Positions 1-5,693 of a DNA stretch of 40,924 nt are shown piece after piece (the stretch's first letter is position 1; the number at the start of each line of letters is the position of its first letter). The notes under the pieces are model-generated. The model saw nothing but the letters and a program-made list of their open reading frames with translations. It did no database searches and was not told the DNA's origin. This DNA is from an uncultured Verrucomicrobia subdivision 3 bacterium (lineage in GTDB: Bacteria > Verrucomicrobiota > Verrucomicrobiia > Limisphaerales > UBA11358). The position numbers and the translations under genes are program-made. The DNA lies in assembly GCA_903911825.1 (NCBI GenBank), contig CAIWFB010000156.1, forward strand, positions 1 through 40,924. The letters run 5' to 3'.

Positions 1-73
1 CGCTGCGTTCCCCACCATCCGCTTCCCGCAGGATGCGAATCTTGTCTTCCGTTGTATACCGTTTGCCTTTCAT
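1..73 (-). CDS. IS3-family transposase OrfA, N-terminal fragment cut by window edge
   Basis: The reverse strand encodes a start Met followed by KGKRYTTEDKIRILREADGG, and the frame runs off the window at base 1. This matches the opening of IS3-type OrfA proteins, whose N-terminal helix-turn-helix binds the element's ends. An AAAGGA ribosome binding site lies a few bases upstream of the ATG at 71-73. Only 24 codons are visible, so the group within IS3 cannot be told, nor whether OrfB is intact. The family assignment rests on the characteristic RYT-E-K-ILREA pattern. The gene reads away from the truncated membrane-protein gene beside it. Confidence 0.7.
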   Translation of the reverse strand, partial: MKGKRYTTEDKIRILREADGGERS

Positions 74-107
74 GGTCTGGTCCTTTCTTGGTCGACCCAG
101 ACTAACA
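1..107 (-). mobile_element. Insertion sequence end (IS3-like), partial
   Basis: The OrfA start is preceded by about 30 bases. On the reverse strand these begin TGTTAGTCTGGGTCGACC (107 down to 90), the TG-initial layout usual for an IS3-type terminal inverted repeat. The boundary at 107 is inferred from that sequence and from the break in the neighbouring gene. The other end and any target duplication lie outside the window. Confidence 0.5.
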
Positions 108-137
108 AATTACCTGGCCTGAAAAAGCGAAGTCACC

Positions 138-386
138 TCAGAGCCGCAAGCCCCAGAAACCCACCGGCAACCCCACCAGCAAACCGCCGCCCAAGCCCAG
201 CCACAGACGCGGTTGCTCGAGCGATAGCCCCAGCAGCAGCAGGCTGATGCCCGTGATGATGACGAGGGAAAAGACGTGGCGAACCGGCCGCAGTTTTTGC
301 TGGCCGATGTTGCGCCGCACGCGCCGGTAGATGCTCCAGGCAAATAGACCTCCGAACAAGATGGGCACAACGGGTGCAGGCGACAT
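138..386 (-). pseudogene. Small membrane protein (DUF1453/CcdC-like), truncated next to the IS
   Basis: Eighty-two codons from ATG 386 give MSPAPVVPILFGGLFAWSIY, then RRVRRNIGQQKLRP, a second hydrophobic helix (VFSLVIITGISLLLLGLSL) and a glycine-rich third helix ending GFWGLRL. The helix-RRVRRNIG-helix layout resembles DUF1453/CcdC-like membrane proteins of about 150 residues. Members usually continue past GLRL for some tens of residues, so this copy is short. In another frame the next codons read EVTSLFQA, resembling the expected continuation, and the IS begins about 25 bases further on. A frameshift plus IS insertion is therefore likely. The reading frame stays open up to 548 through the repeat array, but that extension is low-complexity. 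No Shine-Dalgarno precedes the ATG. The family match is by eye. Confidence 0.45.
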
Positions 387-474
387 GCCGCGGAGGCTAA
401 GTGGTGCTGCCGACTTGTCCAGCGGAAAGCCGATCATCCGCGCGCCGCGTAGGGACGGACCGCCGGGCGAAAAA

Positions 475-747
475 CCGGTGCGGCTAAACGAAAAACCGGC
501 ACCGATAACTGCGCCAGCCACACGGCTGGAGCAAATACCGGTGCCCATAACCGCGCCACCGGCGTGGCTGGCTCAGTTATCGGCACCCATAAACCTGTTA
601 CCGGCACGGCTGAACCAGTTACCGGCACCGATATTTCAAATACCGGCACCCATGAGCCATTTACTGGCACCAATAACTCCGTCAGCCACACCGGTAAATG
701 GTTTATTGGCACCAATAAATCATTTAGGAACACCCGATTTGGGCAAA
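475..747. repeat. Degenerate 21-bp tandem array, 13 units
   Basis: Units start at 475, 496, 517, 538, 559, 580, 601, 622, 643, 664, 685, 706 and 727, exactly 21 bases apart. Typical units begin CCGGCACCCATAA or CCGGCACGGCTGA and end in TTA. The GG of the core is kept in most units; 517, 685 and 727 are the most diverged. Because 21 is a multiple of three, long frames stay open on both strands and read as heptapeptide repeats (LPAP / VPVTG / TGT types). None has a ribosome binding site or family resemblance, so I read this as a non-coding minisatellite. It lies between the truncated membrane gene and a PEP-CTERM gene. Confidence 0.8.
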
Positions 748-784
748 AAGGGGCTAAAAACGTCAAAAACCGCCCTTTTTGCCC
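741..784. repeat. Perfect 12-bp inverted repeat beside the 21-bp array
   Basis: GGGCAAAAAGGG at 741-752 is mirrored by CCCTTTTTGCCC at 773-784 around a 20-base loop. It lies where transcription from the upstream PEP-CTERM gene (reverse strand, stop at 844) would run, so it could stabilise or end that transcript. It is not a classical terminator, because the T-run is inside the stem. Confidence 0.6.
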
Positions 785-843
785 GAACCACCGCCGCCGC
801 TGGTCAAAAAACGACAGTGAGGGTAACCGTGGCCGGTAGGGCG

Positions 844-1491
844 TTACCGCAAGCGCCGCCCGCTGCGCCACCGGTTTTGGCCGATCCAAAAACCGAAACC
901 CGCCAAACCGAGCAGGCTTAAACTGGTGGGCTCGGGGACTGGCTGAATGATGGTCTGTGTCCCAGCGTATATGCCATTTCCGCCGTAAACCAACGCGCTA
1001 TCCAGTAGTTGAACAACACCCTGATTGTTCACCAGTTTTGCCCAACCAAAAACCGGGGTGCTATAAATACCATTCACGGGAATATAACCAGTGTAAAGCC
1101 CCACATAAAACGCCGCCCCATTTCCAAAAACGTAGTTGGGTGCACCACCAAGTTCAGTCCAAGTATGTGAGAGAATGGGCTGCAAACTGATTTGATCGTT
1201 TGATGATACCAAGAAAACTCGAACGCCCTCGTCGATGATTACACCAAATGAAAATGTGTTTGTATAAACTGTAGGTGGAGTTTTCCCGGTTGGGTTCAGA
1301 AAGAAGCCGGTGTAGTCCGTAGCAGTTGAATTCTGTGCGACATCAATTTCATAACCCGCGAAGGTCGGTCCAACATTTATCACTCCATTTGGCACAATGA
1401 AGCCCTGTGAAAAAAGTTGAAGCTTGGTTGTAAAAAACAAACCAATTAGAACCAAATGTTTGAGCAGTGTTTTAATCGTTTTGATTTTCAT
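844..1491 (-). CDS. PEP-CTERM sorting-domain protein
   Basis: This 215-residue exported protein is of unknown function. It has a basic N-terminus and hydrophobic signal peptide (KHLVLIGLFFTTKLQLFSQG). A Gly/Asn/Thr-rich beta-type body follows. The C-terminal sorting signal is VPEPTSLSLLGLAGFGFW followed by a basic tail RWRSGRRLR. PEP-CTERM proteins are known to be recognised by an exosortase, which removes the anchor and links the protein to the surface or extracellular polymer; no exosortase is encoded here. The gene is 26 bases downstream of the histone-deacetylase-like gene on the same strand and may be co-transcribed. Base composition is AT-richer than the neighbours. The class is certain from the C-terminus; the role of the body is unknown. 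Confidence 0.85.
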   Translation of the reverse strand: MKIKTIKTLLKHLVLIGLFFTTKLQLFSQGFIVPNGVINVGPTFAGYEIDVAQNSTATDYTGFFLNPTGKTPPTVYTNTFSFGVIIDEGVRVFLVSSNDQISLQPILSHTWTELGGAPNYVFGNGAAFYVGLYTGYIPVNGIYSTPVFGWAKLVNNQGVVQLLDSALVYGGNGIYAGTQTIIQPVPEPTSLSLLGLAGFGFWIGQNRWRSGRRLR

Positions 1492-1517
1492 AAGATTGAA
1501 TTCCGTTTAACACCGTG

Positions 1518-2525
1518 TCATTTCCCCGCCACGCCTTTGAGATACGCCAGAATCAATTCCGGGAGGTCGCGGCTGTAACCGCCTTCCAACAGACTGAACA
1601 GCGGCACGTTCAGCTTCCGCAGCGCTTGGCCGAGCCAGTAAAAATCTTCGGCGAGCAAGGGGCCTTCCGCCAGCGGGTCGCGCGCGTAGGCATCAAACCC
1701 GGCCGACACGGCAATGAGCTCCGGCCGGAAACTGCGCAAGTCGTCCACTGCGTGCGTGAGTTGGCGGCGGTAGCCTTCGCGCGGCGCGTGCGGCGCCACG
1801 GGATAATTAAAACAGTTCCGCCCCACGCTGTTGGCGCCCGTGCCCGGATACGCCGGATGCTGGTGCACGGAGAAAAATTCCACGCCGCTTTGGTTCAGCA
1901 AAATATCTTCGGTGCCGTTGCCGTGGTGCACGTCAAAATCAAACACGGCCACGCGCTTAAATCCGGCTCCCTCGCCCCGCCCAAGCGGGGAGAGGGTGGG
2001 GGTGAGGGGATTGATAATCGAGCTGACTGAATCTGCTGCCTTCTCTGTTGCGATGCTTGGACCCCTCACCCCGGCCCTCTCCCCTAGGAGGGGCGAGGGA
2101 GAAGCAAGCGGAGCCACGGCCGCGAGCGCGGCGATGGCGATGTTGTTCAGGTAGCAGAAGCCCATGGATTTCGCGCGCGTGGCGTGGTGGCCGGGCGGGC
2201 GCATGAGGCTGAAAACATTCTGGCCAGCACGGGCGAGTTGCAGGGCATCCAGCGCGGCGGCCACGGAAGCGCGGGCGTGGTCGCCGATGCCGTCGAAGAA
2301 GGGCGTGTCGCCGTCAAAATCTTCGGGCACGTTCAGCCGGGCGAGGACTTCGGGCGTGTGCGCGCGGAGAATCGGTTCGTCGGTCACGGATGTGGGCGTC
2401 ACCCAAGTGAGCGGGAGGTCCGTCTGGCTTTTCAGCAATTCCACGGTGCTGGTGATGCGCTGAGGGCGTTCGGGATGACCGGCGCGCGAGTAGCCGGTGC
2501 ATTGGTCATCGGTGATGATGGTCAC
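1518..2525 (-). CDS. Histone deacetylase-family amidohydrolase with an in-frame REP-doublet insertion
   Basis: This is a zinc-dependent deacetylase of the arginase/deacetylase fold. Bacterial members remove acetyl groups from small amines or lysines. In order: GHPERPQRI near the N-terminus, the catalytic pair in RPPGHHAT, GFCYLNNIAIAA, zinc ligands in DFDVHHGNG, a further ligand in SAGFDAY, and LLEGGYS near the end. All catalytic residues are kept. The GTG at 2523-2525 is chosen because the homology begins just after it. The frame is open to 2669, but that extension is an intergenic repeat. About 45 extra residues (roughly 142-187) separate NNIAIAALAA from KRVAVFDFD, where family members are normally contiguous. 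They are encoded by the palindromic element at 1967-2101. The mature length without it, about 290, is usual for the family. No Shine-Dalgarno is visible. Confidence 0.9.
   Translation of the reverse strand: MTIITDDQCTGYSRAGHPERPQRITSTVELLKSQTDLPLTWVTPTSVTDEPILRAHTPEVLARLNVPEDFDGDTPFFDGIGDHARASVAAALDALQLARAGQNVFSLMRPPGHHATRAKSMGFCYLNNIAIAALAAVAPLASPSPLLGERAGVRGPSIATEKAADSVSSIINPLTPTLSPLGRGEGAGFKRVAVFDFDVHHGNGTEDILLNQSGVEFFSVHQHPAYPGTGANSVGRNCFNYPVAPHAPREGYRRQLTHAVDDLRSFRPELIAVSAGFDAYARDPLAEGPLLAEDFYWLGQALRKLNVPLFSLLEGGYSRDLPELILAYLKGVAGK
1967..2101. repeat. REPIN-like palindromic doublet, family A, inside the deacetylase gene
   Basis: The left arm, 1967-2009 (CTCCCTCGCCCCGCCC...), and the right arm, 2062-2101 (...AGGGGCGAGGGAG), are inverted copies with only a few differences. 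Each contains its own hairpin: CCCCGC-CCAA-GCGGGG on the left and CCCCT-AGG-AGGGG on the right. Total length is 135 bases, 45 codons, so the host reading frame is preserved. The translated arms read SPSPLLGERAGVRG and LTPTLSPLGRGEG. The same arm occurs singly at 26505-26547. Confidence 0.85.
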
Positions 2526-2536
2526 GGAAAAAGTTA

Positions 2537-2657
2537 ACCACGAACGGGCGCGAAGGACGAAACGAATTTTGCCAAGTTTTGAACCGCGAAATACCCGAAA
2601 TACGCGAACCAGGAATTTTTTCTTTCCGTTCGCGTCTTTCGCGTGGTTCGCGGTTAA
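2537..2657. repeat. Intergenic inverted repeat, CGCGAA type
   Basis: TAACCACGAACGGGCGCGAA near 2537 faces TTCGCGTGGTTCGCGGTTAA ending at 2657. The DNA between contains further CGCGAA motifs. It fills most of the divergent gap between the deacetylase and nuclease genes. Such CGCGAA-rich palindromes are, to my knowledge, common dispersed intergenic repeats in this phylum. Its translation (NHAKDANGKKK...) falsely extends the deacetylase reading frame. Confidence 0.6.
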
Positions 2658-2712
2658 ATGTTTTGGCAATCTCGCGGCGCTGCTTTAAGCTGCGGGCATT
2701 AAGGAATTATTT

Positions 2713-3786
2713 ATGAAATCAAAGTTGTTCACGGTAGTTGCCGCCCTCGGTGCGTTCGTTTTCAATGCGGCCGCTTGGGATTACGAAGGTCACAGCACGG
2801 TCAATCAACTGGCGCTGGCCTCGTTGCCGCCGAATTTCCCCGCGTTTGTGCTCACGCCGGACGCCAAGACGCGCATCGCGTTTCTCGCGGGCGAAGCCGA
2901 CCGCTGGCGCAACATCACCGACGCCAAGAATGAGCGCGGACTGGAACTTGGCCACTGCAGCGGGCCGGATCATTATCTTGATCTGGAAGAGCTGAAGGAA
3001 TACGACCTAACGCCCACGAATCTCTCGCCGTTCCGTTTTGTGTTCACGGCGCAAATCGCCAAGGCGCGGTTGGAGCATCCGGAGCGTTTTCCGGCGATTG
3101 ATCCGGCGAAAAATTCCGATCATTCCCGCGAGCTATCCGGTTTTCTGCCGTGGGCGATCAACGAAAATTTCCAGAAGTTGCAATCCGGTTTCAGCACGTT
3201 GGCCGCGTTTGAAAAAGCGGGTGGCACGCCGGCAGAAATTTCCAATGCCAAGCAGGACATCATCTATGTCATGGGCGTGATGGGGCATTTCGTGGGCGAC
3301 GCCAGCCAGCCGCTGCACGCGACGAAGCATCATCACGGTTGGGTGACGAACGAGGTGGACGGCAACCCGAATCACTACACGACGTCGTTCAAATTTCATT
3401 CGTGGATTGACGGCGGATTCTTCAACAAGACCGGCGGCATTGATGTGAAGAAACTGACGGCGCAAGTGAAGCCCGCCAAAGAAATTGATCGCGCACTGGA
3501 CGCGGACGGCATTTTTGCTGAAGCCGTGGATTTCGTGGTGCAAGCCAACAAACTCGTCGAACCGCTCTACGCCTTGGATCGCGATGGCAAACTTTCGAAC
3601 AAAGGCAACGCGGGTGCGGAAGGCCGAGCGTTTCTGGAAGGTCAAATGCTCAAGTCCGGTCAATTGCTGGGCGATATCTGGCTGACCGCGTGGCGCACGG
3701 CTCCGGAAGATACGTTCCTCGAAAAAGTATTGCGTGATCGCGCGGCCGCAGCGGCGACTAATACTCCCGCAGCCACGGCCAAATGA
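2713..3786 (+). CDS. Secreted S1/P1-type nuclease (zinc phospholipase C/nuclease fold)
   Basis: The product is 357 residues with a cleavable signal peptide; cleavage after AAA would leave Trp22 as the first mature residue. That is diagnostic, because the N-terminal Trp of S1/P1 nucleases binds a catalytic zinc. The mature start WDYEGHSTV, an Asp in AGEADRW, the HFVGDASQPLHATKHHHG segment and HSWIDGG supply the usual His/Asp zinc ligands. Family members cut single-stranded DNA or RNA outside the cytoplasm; some relatives act on phospholipids. The C-terminal 30 residues are Ala/Thr-rich and probably disordered. AAGGA eight bases upstream supports the start. The stop overlaps the next gene's ATG, so the two are translationally coupled. 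Family confidence is high; the exact substrate is not shown. Confidence 0.88.
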   Translation: MKSKLFTVVAALGAFVFNAAAWDYEGHSTVNQLALASLPPNFPAFVLTPDAKTRIAFLAGEADRWRNITDAKNERGLELGHCSGPDHYLDLEELKEYDLTPTNLSPFRFVFTAQIAKARLEHPERFPAIDPAKNSDHSRELSGFLPWAINENFQKLQSGFSTLAAFEKAGGTPAEISNAKQDIIYVMGVMGHFVGDASQPLHATKHHHGWVTNEVDGNPNHYTTSFKFHSWIDGGFFNKTGGIDVKKLTAQVKPAKEIDRALDADGIFAEAVDFVVQANKLVEPLYALDRDGKLSNKGNAGAEGRAFLEGQMLKSGQLLGDIWLTAWRTAPEDTFLEKVLRDRAAAAATNTPAATAK

Positions 3787-4133
3787 AGCACGCCTCGCGC
3801 ATTGCCGCTGCACTCGGATTACTAGCTGTGGTGCTCGGCGCGTTTGGCGCGCATGGTTTGAAAGATATCCTCGGCCAGAACGGCACGACGGGGATTTGGG
3901 AGAAGGCGGTCTTTTACCACTTCATCCACGCAGTGATGCTATTCATTATGGCGGAACGAACGAGCCTTCCCAAGGTGGCGTGGTTCGGTTTTCTCGTGGG
4001 AATTTTAATCTTCTCCGGCTCGCTCTATTTGCTGGCAGTGACCAATGTGAAATGGCTGGGAGCCATCACGCCGATCGGCGGCGTAAGCTTCATCGTGGGC
4101 TGGGCGTGTTTGATTTTGCGACCCAAACGATAG
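3783..4133 (+). CDS. DUF423 family membrane protein
   Basis: This 116-residue integral membrane protein has about four hydrophobic helices. The opening ASRIAAALGLLAVVLGAFGAHGL, followed by an EKAVFYHFIHAVMLF segment, is the DUF423 (YgdD-like) signature. The central GSLYLLAVTNVKWLGAITPIGG and the final helix also match. The function of DUF423 is not established. It starts inside the stop of the nuclease gene (ATGA overlap), so both are made from one message. No catalytic residues can be proposed. Confidence 0.9.
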   Translation: MKHASRIAAALGLLAVVLGAFGAHGLKDILGQNGTTGIWEKAVFYHFIHAVMLFIMAERTSLPKVAWFGFLVGILIFSGSLYLLAVTNVKWLGAITPIGGVSFIVGWACLILRPKR

Positions 4134-4160
4134 TTGGTAAGTTAATCCGCTTGAACCTAC

Positions 4161-4245
4161 GAACGATTCCACCGCAACGACTTCGCTTTGCCCTGCAGTC
4201 CAAAACGTGGTTCTAAATTTTTGCCCTTGCGCGGTGGAATGGTTC
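4161..4245. repeat. Long-stem inverted repeat in the DUF423-fabG gap
   Basis: GAACGATTCCACCGC at 4161-4175 pairs with GCGGTGGAATGGTTC at 4231-4245 (14 of 15). The stem can extend inward through GCAA/TTGC. The 55-base loop shows no open reading frame. It sits 45 bases upstream of the fabD remnant and could be a small non-autonomous element or a structured RNA. There is nothing to decide between these from one copy. Confidence 0.5.
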
Positions 4246-4290
4246 TAGAAAAACTCGGTCATAGCTGAAGCGAAGGCATAAACTATTTGC

Positions 4291-4407
4291 GAGCTCGGGC
4301 CGGGCACGGCCTTGAGCGACTTCATGAAGCGCATTGATAAAACGGCGATGATGCTGAACGTTGCCGACCTAGCGAGCTTGGAAGCGATGGTGAAGGCGCT
4401 AGCTTGA
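4291..4407 (+). pseudogene. fabD: 3' remnant of fabD (malonyl-CoA:ACP transacylase)
   Basis: Reading from 4291 gives ELGPGTALSDFMKRIDK, then TAMMLNVADLASLEAMVKAL and a TGA at 4405-4407. This is the C-terminal end of FabD proteins (ELGPGKVL...L-KRIDK...NV-D-ASLEA). The frame has a stop two codons further upstream (TAA at 4279-4281) and nothing FabD-like before it, so only about the last 38 codons survive. It lies immediately before fabG-acpP-fabF, exactly where a functional fabD commonly sits. The 5' part was probably deleted or replaced by the DUF423 region. The cell must therefore have FabD elsewhere. The homology is clear by eye, though not scored. Confidence 0.7.
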
Positions 4408-4410
4408 ATC

Positions 4411-4472
4411 AACCACAAAGGCACAGAGACACAGAGTCCGAAACATTTGGCTCAGTGACTCCGTGGTTAAAA
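4411..4472. repeat. Intergenic repeat, CACAGAGACACAGAG type
   Basis: AACCACAAAGGCACAGAGAC begins the segment, and a partly complementary ACTCCGTGGTTAA closes it near 4472. It fills the gap between the fabD remnant and fabG. The following TTCTGTCCATTTTGTTAATTC resembles a motif at 8850-8866, suggesting a second dispersed sequence. Confidence 0.45.
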
Positions 4473-4516
4473 AATTCTGTCCATTTTGTTAATTCTATCT
4501 GAAAATCCTTAAAACT

Positions 4517-5260
4517 ATGAGCCAACTTGCCAATCAAATTGCTGTTGTCACCGGAGCGGGTCGCGGAATCGGTCGCGCCATCGCATTGAAATTTGCCAAT
4601 GAAGGAGCGGATGTCGTCGTCGTCTCGCGCACGCAGGAAAATTCCGAGAAGGTCGCGGCGGAAATCCGCGCGCTCGGTCGCAAGGCTTGGGCGTTTGCCG
4701 TAGATGTGGCGGATGCCGCCGCCGTCAACGCCGCCGCCGAGAAGATTTTGGCCGAGACGACCAAAGTGGACATTCTCGTGAACAACGCTGGCGTGACGCG
4801 CGATGGTTTGCTTATGCGCATGAGCGATGCGGATTGGGACACGGTGCTCGACACGAATCTCAAGGGCGCGTTCCTCGTCACCAAAGCGTTCAGCCGGGCG
4901 ATGATCAAGGCGCGCAGCGGTCGCATCATCAACATTTCGTCGGTCATCGGCCTCATCGGCAACGCGGGCCAGTGCAATTACGCGGCGAGCAAGGCGGGCT
5001 TGATCGGCTTCACGCAATCGTGCGCCAAGGAACTCGCGGGTCGCGGCATCACGGTGAACGCCATCGCGCCGGGCTTCATCCAGACAGACATGACGTCGGA
5101 GTTAAAGGAAGAGATGAAGACGGCGTTGCTCAAGCAGATTCCGCTCGGCAGCTTCGGCGAGGCGGAAGATATTGCGAGCGCAGCGCTTTATCTTGGCAGC
5201 CCCGCAGCGCGTTACGTTACCGGTCAAGTATTGACCGTGGATGGCGGAATGGTGATGTAA
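4517..5260 (+). CDS. fabG: 3-oxoacyl-ACP reductase FabG
   Basis: FabG makes the NADPH-dependent reduction of 3-oxoacyl-ACP in the fatty acid elongation cycle, as a cytoplasmic tetramer. The 247 residues show the short-chain dehydrogenase plan. The nucleotide loop is TGAGRGIGRA near residue 12, followed by NNAGVTRDGLLMRM. The catalytic residues are Ser142 (NISSVIG), Tyr155 and Lys159 (NYAASKAG). The C-terminus is YVTGQVLTVDGGMVM. Length is normal. No clear Shine-Dalgarno precedes the ATG. It is the first intact gene of a fabG-acpP-fabF run and follows the tail of a lost fabD. Confidence 0.96.
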   Translation: MSQLANQIAVVTGAGRGIGRAIALKFANEGADVVVVSRTQENSEKVAAEIRALGRKAWAFAVDVADAAAVNAAAEKILAETTKVDILVNNAGVTRDGLLMRMSDADWDTVLDTNLKGAFLVTKAFSRAMIKARSGRIINISSVIGLIGNAGQCNYAASKAGLIGFTQSCAKELAGRGITVNAIAPGFIQTDMTSELKEEMKTALLKQIPLGSFGEAEDIASAALYLGSPAARYVTGQVLTVDGGMVM

Positions 5261-5381
5261 TTGAGGGTTTTAACCGGTTTTTAACTGTTACTTGGTCCGA
5301 AAACTGAAGCGTTGGCCGGAAGAAAAATCAGATTCTGGCTTGACCCTAGCGCCAATAATCGGCATTTGAAGAGACAAATTT

Positions 5382-5627
5382 ATGTCAGACAAACCTATTG
5401 AACAGCGTGTAAACGAAATCATCTGCGAACAACTCGGCGTGAAGCCGGATCAGGTGACTCCCGGTGCCAAATTCATCGAAGACCTCGGGGCGGATTCGCT
5501 CGATACCGTCGAGCTCGTCATGGCCTTGGAAGAAGAATTCGGCATCGAAGTGCCGGATGAACAAGCCGAAAAACTCCAAAGCGTCGGCGACGTGATCAAA
5601 TACGTCGAAGAAGCCTCCGCGAAATAA
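5382..5627 (+). CDS. acpP: Acyl carrier protein
   Basis: The 81-residue acidic protein carries growing acyl chains on a phosphopantetheine arm. The attachment serine is Ser39 in the [10 protein letters not shown] motif. The flanking helices ([31 protein letters not shown]) match the family throughout. GAAGAGA upstream is a plausible ribosome binding site. It lies 121 bases after fabG, a gap long enough for its own promoter, and is separated from fabF by a strong hairpin at 5644-5681. Such an arrangement fits the much higher demand for ACP than for the enzymes. Confidence 0.97.
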   Translation: MSDKPIEQRVNEIICEQLGVKPDQVTPGAKFIEDLGADSLDTVELVMALEEEFGIEVPDEQAEKLQSVGDVIKYVEEASAK

Positions 5628-5643
5628 GCGAAATTTGAAATGG

Positions 5644-5681
5644 CGGGGCAGTTTTGGCTGGACACAGCTTGAACTGCCCCG
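5644..5681 (+). terminator. Hairpin terminator/attenuator between acpP and fabF
   Basis: CGGGGCAGTT (5644-5653) pairs perfectly with AACTGCCCCG (5672-5681). An inner GCTG-GACA-CAGC hairpin sits in the loop, and TTTGATTTTG follows. It begins 17 bases after the acpP stop and ends 12 bases before the fabF start. Partial termination here would raise acpP message over fabF, or the hairpin may protect the acpP 3' end. Confidence 0.65.
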
Positions 5682-5693
5682 TTTGATTTTGTC

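Noticed and set aside
475-747. CRISPR array
   Set aside because: Units are directly adjacent with no spacers and no cas genes are present; the period of 21 is too short.
331-921. A 196-residue forward frame and a 151-residue reverse frame with heptapeptide repeats
   Set aside because: Both are by-products of the 21-bp array: a period divisible by three keeps frames open. Neither has a ribosome binding site or family resemblance.
2526-2669. N-terminal extension of the deacetylase
   Set aside because: The encoded residues (NHAKDANGKKK...) come from an intergenic inverted repeat, and homology begins after the GTG at 2525.
5334-5350. Sigma-54 promoter before acpP
   Set aside because: A GG-N10-GC spacing exists (TGGCTTGACCCTAGC) but the -12 element is poor and a single short match is expected by chance.
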